Source: Burkholderiaceae bacterium (GTDB lineage Bacteria; Pseudomonadota; Gammaproteobacteria; Burkholderiales; Burkholderiaceae_D). Taken from it: a stretch of 64,000 nt of DNA. The position numbers and the translations under genes are program-made. Under the pieces are notes generated by a model. The model did not search any database. It was not told the origin of the DNA and saw nothing but the letters and a program-made list of their open reading frames with translations. Shown in pieces: positions 59,480-64,000 of this stretch (positions within the stretch are counted from its first letter, which is position 1; each line of letters opens with the position of its first letter). The stretch lies in the NCBI GenBank assembly GCA_031291325.1, contig JARLJG010000045.1, positions 1 through 64,000 of the forward strand, read 5' to 3'.

Positions 59480-60420
59480 CGCGCATCTTGTTTCATGCGC
59501 CGGCCAGCAACCCGGAAGCATGGCAGCGCGCGTTCCTCCAGGCGATGCCCGAAGCCGAGTTCAGGATTTGGCAAGAAGGCGACGATGGCCCGGCAGACTA
59601 CGCGGTGGTGTGGAAGCCGCCGCTGCACATGCTGGCGCCGCAGCAAGCCACGCGCCGCGATCTGAAGGCGATCTTCAACATCGGCGCCGGCGTCGACGCG
59701 ATCCTGCAACTGGGCGATGGCTTGCCTGCCGGCGTGCCGATCGTCCGGCTCGACGATGCCGGCATGGGCATGCAAATGGCCGAATATGTGACGCATGCGG
59801 TGCTGCGCTATTTCCGCCGCTTCGATCAATTCGACGCACAGGCGCGCGCGCATCAATGGCGCTTCCTGAAGCCGCATAAAAAATCCGAATTCAGCGTCGG
59901 CATCCTCGGCATGGGCTTGCTCGGCCAGCGCATTGCCGACGCGCTGGCGCATTTTGAATTTCCATTGCGCGGCTGGAGCCGCAGCCCGAAGGCATTGCCG
60001 GGCATCGAATGCTTTTCCGGCAGCGACGGCCTGGATGCATTTTTGCGCGGCTCGCGCGTGGTCGTCTGCGTGCTGCCGCTGACGGCGGAAACCAGCGGCA
60101 TCCTCGGGCGCGTCAATCTCGCCAGGATGCCCAAGGGATCGTACCTGATCAACGTCGCGCGCGGCGGCCATCTGGTCGAAGCGGATTTGCTGGAATTGGT
60201 GCAAGATGGGCATATCGCGGCGGCCACGCTGGATGTGTTCGATGAAGAACCGCTGCCGGCGCAGCACCCGTTTTGGCAAGAGCCGCGCATCACGTTGACG
60301 CCGCACATGGCGGCGTTGACGCTGCGCGACGAAAGCGCACTGCAAATCGCCGAGAAAATCCGCGCGCTGCAACGCGGCGAAGCGGTGGCCGGCGTGGTCG
60401 ACCGTATTAAAGGATATTGA
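59476..60420 (+). CDS. D-2-hydroxyacid dehydrogenase, GhrA-like
   Basis: A 314-residue NAD(P)-dependent D-2-hydroxyacid dehydrogenase similar to glyoxylate/hydroxypyruvate reductase A. The Rossmann motif is VGILGMGLLGQRIAD, the substrate arginine is in INVARGGHLVE, the glutamate in LDVFDEEPLP and the histidine in TLTPHMAALT. FNIGAGVDAIL is typical. Its ATG overlaps liuD, so it is co-translated with the leucine pathway, though no liu step needs it. Substrate not certain. Confidence 0.88.
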
Positions 60421-60421
60421 A

Positions 60422-61345
60422 ATGGCTATCAACGCATTACCGAAACAAGTCAAGCTGGTCGAAGTCGGCCCGCGCGACGGCCTGCAAAACGAAAAGGAAA
60501 CCATCTCCGCCGAGGTCAAGATCGCGCTGGTCGACCGCCTCTCGCAGGCCGGTTTCGTCAACATCGAGGCAGCCTCCTTCGTGTCGCCGAAATGGGTGCC
60601 GCAGATGGCGACGTCGACCGAAGTGATGGCGGCGATTGCGCGCAAGCCGGGCGTCCTCTATTCGGCGCTGGTGCCGAATATGAAAGGCTTTGAAGCCGCC
60701 GTGGCGGCGCGCGCCGACGAAGTGGTGATTTTCGGCTCGGCGTCGGAAGCGTTTTCGCAAAAGAATATCAATTGCTCGATTGCCGAATCGATCGAGCGTT
60801 TCCGCGAAGTGGCGCAAGCGGCCAAGCAGCACAAGCTGCGCTTGCGCGGCAGCGTCAGTTGCGCGTTCGGCTGCCCGTACCAGGGCGCGGTCGGCGCCGA
60901 CAGCGTGGCCGACGTGGTGCAACGCCTGCGCGACCTTGGTTGCGACGAGATCGATATCGCCGACACCATCGGCGTCGGCACGGCGCGCCAGGTGCAGCAG
61001 GTATTCGAGCGCGTGGCGCGCGAATTTCCGCTGGCACAATTATCCGGCCATTTTCACGATACCTACGGCCAGGCGCTGGCGAATATCTACGCCAGCCTGG
61101 AAGTCGGCGTCGCAATTTTCCATTCGTCGGTGGCCGGTTTGGGCGGCTGCCCGTATGCGAAAGGCGCGACCGGCAACGTCGCCTCGGAAGATGTGCTGTA
61201 CCTGTTGCACGGCTTGGGCATTGCCACCGGCATCGATCTGGATGCGGTGGTCGACGCCGGTCAATTCATTTCGCGACACCTGGGACGCAAAGCGGTCAGC
61301 CGCGCCGGCAACGCAATCGCCGCCAGGCGCGCCGCCGGCGCATGA
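60422..61345 (+). CDS. liuE: Hydroxymethylglutaryl-CoA lyase
   Basis: A 307-residue TIM-barrel lyase splitting HMG-CoA to acetoacetate and acetyl-CoA, the last liu step. VEVGPRDGLQNE at the start, the metal histidines in HFHDTYGQA, and the catalytic cysteine in GLGGCPYAKGATGNVASED are diagnostic. It follows the hydroxyacid dehydrogenase by one base and overlaps the DUF1289 gene by four bases. Confidence 0.96.
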   Translation: MAINALPKQVKLVEVGPRDGLQNEKETISAEVKIALVDRLSQAGFVNIEAASFVSPKWVPQMATSTEVMAAIARKPGVLYSALVPNMKGFEAAVAARADEVVIFGSASEAFSQKNINCSIAESIERFREVAQAAKQHKLRLRGSVSCAFGCPYQGAVGADSVADVVQRLRDLGCDEIDIADTIGVGTARQVQQVFERVAREFPLAQLSGHFHDTYGQALANIYASLEVGVAIFHSSVAGLGGCPYAKGATGNVASEDVLYLLHGLGIATGIDLDAVVDAGQFISRHLGRKAVSRAGNAIAARRAAGA

Positions 61346-61584
61346 GTTCGAACCTGCAAACGCCGCCGCTGCCCGACTTCGATCCGTTCGAGGACGGCGG
61401 CGAGGTGCCGTCGCCTTGCGTCAACGTGTGCCGGGTCAACCAGCATAGCGGCTTGTGCGAAGGATGCTTCCGCACCCTCGACGAAATCGTCCACTGGAGC
61501 CGCTCAGGCGAAGCGGCGAAGCGCGCGGTGTGGGTCGACATCCTGCAACGGCAGTCGCTCGCCAAACAAGGAGCTGCGTCATGA
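61342..61584 (+). CDS. DUF1289 family small Cys-rich protein
   Basis: An 80-residue protein with the DUF1289 pattern: PSPCVNVCRVN, then GLCEGCFRTLDEI, four cysteines that may bind an Fe-S cluster or zinc, and WSRSGEAAKRAVW after them. Function unknown in the family. ATG overlaps the liuE stop; the product's own stop overlaps the next gene's ATG, so it is embedded in the operon. Confidence 0.88.
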   Translation: MSSNLQTPPLPDFDPFEDGGEVPSPCVNVCRVNQHSGLCEGCFRTLDEIVHWSRSGEAAKRAVWVDILQRQSLAKQGAAS

Positions 61585-62498
61585 GTGTCGAATCGCTATT
61601 GCCGCCGACCATGCAAGTGCTCGAACGCGGCTGGCTGTCGTCGAACAATATCCTGTTCACCGGCCCGCAACAGACTGCCTTGGTCGATAGCGGCTACGCC
61701 ACCCACGCGCCGCAAACCCTGGCGCTGGTGCAGCACGCGCTGGCCGGCCGGCCTCTGGATTTCCTGGTCAATACGCATCTGCATTCGGACCATTGCGGCG
61801 GCAACGCGCTGTTGCAGCAAACCTACGTGTGCCGCACCGCGATCCCGGCGGCGGAAGCCGAAAAGGTGCGGGTGTGGGACAGCGCCGCCTTGACCTATGC
61901 CGCGACCGGCCAGCAATGCGAGCGCTTTTCCTTCGACGCCACGCTATCGCCGGGCGACGAGTTGCTGTTGGGCGGCATGAGCTGGCAAGCGCTGGGCGCG
62001 CCCGGCCACGATCCGCATTCGCTGATTTTCTATTGCGCCGAAGAGCGCATCCTGATTTCCGCCGACGCGCTGTGGGAAAACGGCTTCGGCGTGATTTTCC
62101 CGGAACTCGATGGCGAATCGGGTTTCGCCGAAGCGCGCGCGACGCTGGAGTTGATCGCCGGCCTCGATGTGCAGCTGGTGATACCCGGCCACGGCGCGCC
62201 GTTTTCCGGCGTGCAAAAAGCGCTGGATACGGCGTTTTCGCGCATCGATTATTTCGTCGCCGACCCGGTGCGCAATGCGCAAAATGCGGTCAAGGTGATG
62301 CTCAAATTCCTGCTGCTGGAACGGCAAACGCTGGCGCTGGCGGATTTGCCGCCGCTGCTGGGCGATGGCAGGCTGTTCGCAAGCGCCAACGAGCGCTTCC
62401 TGAAGAAGTCCGAAACCGAGCTGGCGCAGTGGGCGGTCGAACAATTGGTGCGCGCCGGCGCTGCCGAGGTCGTCGGCGACATGCTGCAAAATCGATGA
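61581..62498 (+). CDS. MBL-fold metallo-hydrolase
   Basis: A 305-residue metallo-beta-lactamase-fold hydrolase. The metal motif is NTHLHSDHCGG, with further ligands in GAPGHDPHSL, ISADALWENGFG and IPGHGAPF. AAGGAG precedes ATG 61581. It is the last gene of the plus-strand run that began at liuR. It resembles glyoxalase-II-like thioester hydrolases; substrate unknown. Confidence 0.85.
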   Translation: MSVESLLPPTMQVLERGWLSSNNILFTGPQQTALVDSGYATHAPQTLALVQHALAGRPLDFLVNTHLHSDHCGGNALLQQTYVCRTAIPAAEAEKVRVWDSAALTYAATGQQCERFSFDATLSPGDELLLGGMSWQALGAPGHDPHSLIFYCAEERILISADALWENGFGVIFPELDGESGFAEARATLELIAGLDVQLVIPGHGAPFSGVQKALDTAFSRIDYFVADPVRNAQNAVKVMLKFLLLERQTLALADLPPLLGDGRLFASANERFLKKSETELAQWAVEQLVRAGAAEVVGDMLQNR

Positions 62499-62522
62499 AC
62501 TACCTCTCTTGCGTTGCAGCAA

Positions 62523-62807
62523 TCAGCGCGCGTTATGGTGATACACCTGATCCAGTCCGACTTGCAGCGCGACTTCGGTCGGTAGCGGCAAGAAGCCGGA
62601 CTGTTCGAGAAAACTGATGGTGTCGAAATACTGGCCCTTGCCGCGCACCGTGATGTATCGATAAACCAGCTGGTCTTGATTGCGGAAGCCGATAATGAAG
62701 ACTTCGGAAGGGTCGTCAGGATGATGATGACGCGCCTTTTGATACCAGGCAGCAATATTCTTATCGAATTCCGGGACGTTCTTCCCGGCGATCAAAGCGG
62801 TTTCCAT
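62523..62807 (-). CDS. Small conserved hypothetical protein
   Basis: A 94-residue protein starting METALIAGKNVPEFDKNI. The body (WYQKARHHHPDDPSEVFIIGFRNQDQLVYRYITVRG) looks structured and coding. I recognise no family. An in-frame start 69 bases upstream would add residues of unlike composition. It is convergent with the metallo-hydrolase gene, stops 25 bases apart. Confidence 0.6.
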   Translation of the reverse strand: METALIAGKNVPEFDKNIAAWYQKARHHHPDDPSEVFIIGFRNQDQLVYRYITVRGKGQYFDTISFLEQSGFLPLPTEVALQVGLDQVYHHNAR

Positions 62808-62988
62808 TCGGCTTCTCTCTATGCGTGGCGTTTCCCCAAGGTCTGGGCGGGTAAAATAGTGCATGGTGCAATGCAATATAAATACACTATAGCCGAGATG
62901 GCCGGCGCTTGGCTAGAGCGAATCGCCTAAAAATTTCGCCTGTAACATTTACGCACAAGCAGCCGACTCCATCGCTGAGGAGGCGCCC

Positions 62989-63852
62989 TTATTTCAACGT
63001 GTATCGCGCGTCGGCAAATGCATGCAGTTGCGGCAAATCGTCGAATTGCGCTGCGCGCCCCTGCTGCTTGGCCATGAAGGACTCCATCAAATTACCGTTT
63101 TGCCAGATCCCCGATTGCAGCCAGCCCATTTGCTTGAGCGCGTCGTCGGTCGAATGATCGCGCGCGTAGTGGATCGCTTGCTTGCTGCCCCAGATTGCCA
63201 CCGGCGGTTTTTCGGCGATTTCCCTGGCCATCTGCAGCGCTGCATGCACCATTTCCTCCTGCGTGGCGAATATTTCGTTGACCAGACCCAGCGCCAGCGC
63301 GCGTTGCGCCAATAGACGCCGCCCGGTATAAGCCAACTCGTGCACGATGCCTTCCGGGATCAGCTTGGGCAGGCGTTGCAGCGTGCCGAGGTCGGCGGTC
63401 ATGCCGATGTTGATTTCCTGGATGCAAAAAAAGGCGTCGGCGCTTGCCAGCCGGATGTCGCAGGCGCAAATCATGTCGACGCCGCCGCCGATGCAGCCGC
63501 CGTGGATAGCGGCGATCACCGGCATGCGCAATTGTTCGATCGCGGAGAATGCCTGTTGCATGTCGGCCAAAAGCGGCGCGATGCTGGCGCGCCCGCCGGC
63601 GCTGCGGTCGTCCAACGCGACGCCGGTCGCCGGATCGGCGCCGAACACGTCCAGCGCCATGCCGGCGCTGAAGTGCCTGCCGGTCGACGAAATCACCAGC
63701 ACGCGCGCCGAGGCCATGCGCTGCAAGGCACTGACGATTTCCGTCAATTCGCGCCAGAATACCGGCTGCATCGTATTCAAGGCATCCGGGCGATTCAAGC
63801 GCAGATGCGCGATCTTGTCGGAAATGGAAAAGTTGAAGCATTGATAGGTCAT
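62989..63852 (-). CDS. Enoyl-CoA hydratase/isomerase family protein
   Basis: A 287-residue crotonase-fold protein. HFSAGMALDVFG and HGGCIGGGVDMICACDIRLAS are the oxyanion-hole segments; the acidic residues around FFCIQEINIGMTADLGTLQRLPKLI resemble delta3,5-delta2,4-dienoyl-CoA isomerase. That would complement FadH at the other end of the window in unsaturated fatty-acid oxidation, but a plain hydratase is possible. It follows a regulator gene by 11 bases. Confidence 0.85.
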   Translation of the reverse strand: MTYQCFNFSISDKIAHLRLNRPDALNTMQPVFWRELTEIVSALQRMASARVLVISSTGRHFSAGMALDVFGADPATGVALDDRSAGGRASIAPLLADMQQAFSAIEQLRMPVIAAIHGGCIGGGVDMICACDIRLASADAFFCIQEINIGMTADLGTLQRLPKLIPEGIVHELAYTGRRLLAQRALALGLVNEIFATQEEMVHAALQMAREIAEKPPVAIWGSKQAIHYARDHSTDDALKQMGWLQSGIWQNGNLMESFMAKQQGRAAQFDDLPQLHAFADARYTLK

Positions 63853-63863
63853 CTGGTGTTCTC

Positions 63864-64000
63864 CTATTTGTTGGTTTGCGGGTCGGGGCCGACTTGCAGC
63901 GAGCGCAGCACCGCTTGCACGGCGGCGTTGAATAATTCGTCGGCGCGTTCGGTCTTCAGGTAATAGCCTTTCAATTCCAGGCTGATCGCGCCATGCATGG
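63864..64000 (-). CDS. C-terminal end of a probable TetR-family regulator (partial)
   Basis: Only the last 45 or so codons lie in the window, reading MHGAISLELKGYYLKTERADELF... to a TAG stop at 63866-63864. The HGAISLELKG sequence resembles the ligand-domain end of TetR/AcrR regulators. The gene runs off the window edge. It ends 11 bases before the enoyl-CoA hydratase start and is probably in the same operon. Confidence 0.5.
   Translation of the reverse strand, partial: MHGAISLELKGYYLKTERADELFNAAVQAVLRSLQVGPDPQTNK

Overview
The window looks like chromosomal DNA of a betaproteobacterium of the order Burkholderiales, most likely Oxalobacteraceae. This rests on high GC, the order argS / SPOR protein / dsbA, a liu (leucine and isovalerate) cluster led by a MerR-type LiuR with its palindromic operators, and DUF1488 and DUF1289 genes. 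The family assignment is inference. There is no prophage, insertion sequence, CRISPR array or rRNA operon. I see three tRNA genes (Asp, Val, Arg), one REP/REPIN-type inverted repeat, one short tandem repeat and one clear nonsense-disrupted gene.

Layout. 1-9.9 kb: tRNA-Val and tRNA-Asp, proline iminopeptidase, a FadH-type dienoyl-CoA reductase, a TonB-C-like lipoprotein, a hybrid sensor kinase preceded by a short overlapping leader ORF, a yqjD/yqjE/yqjK-like membrane-stress operon, a membrane-anchored cytochrome c5 and tRNA-Arg. 10-20.4 kb, all on the minus strand, is the most accessory-looking part. It holds a two-gene operon of a DUF47/PhoU-like protein and a pyruvate-phosphate-dikinase-like protein lacking the pyruvate/PEP barrel. 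Next to it is a four-gene tripartite ABC efflux operon (NodT-type outer-membrane factor, HlyD adaptor, RbbA-like fused ABC protein, YhhJ-like permease). A perfect FNR-type box (TTGAT-N4-ATCAA) lies upstream of the efflux operon. 20.8-22.3 kb is an mtnP-apt adenine-salvage pair.

22.6-31.4 kb holds a DUF1488 protein, a Tat-exported molybdenum hydroxylase large subunit without its iron-sulfur partner, a base-composition-atypical methyltransferase, gamma-glutamyltransferase, and an M1 peptidase/membrane protein pair whose leader carries an 8-bp tandem repeat. 31.5-35.3 kb is a three-gene MBOAT + SGNH + SGNH operon resembling the PatA/PatB/Ape1 peptidoglycan O-acetylation system. 35.7-39.7 kb is argS, a SPOR protein, dsbA and a BtuF-like protein.

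41.4-62.5 kb is a 21-kb run of plus-strand genes for leucine/isovalerate catabolism: liuR, liuA, an acyl-CoA dehydrogenase, acetyl-CoA acetyltransferase, liuB, liuC, liuD and liuE. The biotin genes bioA-bioF-bioD-bioB sit between the two subunits of the biotin-dependent methylcrotonyl-CoA carboxylase, and aceK (glyoxylate-bypass switch) is inside the cluster. liuA itself (isovaleryl-CoA dehydrogenase) has an in-frame TAG where the family has a lysine codon, so the first committed step appears broken, recoded or mis-sequenced. The window ends with an enoyl-CoA hydratase-family gene and the tail of a probable TetR-type regulator.
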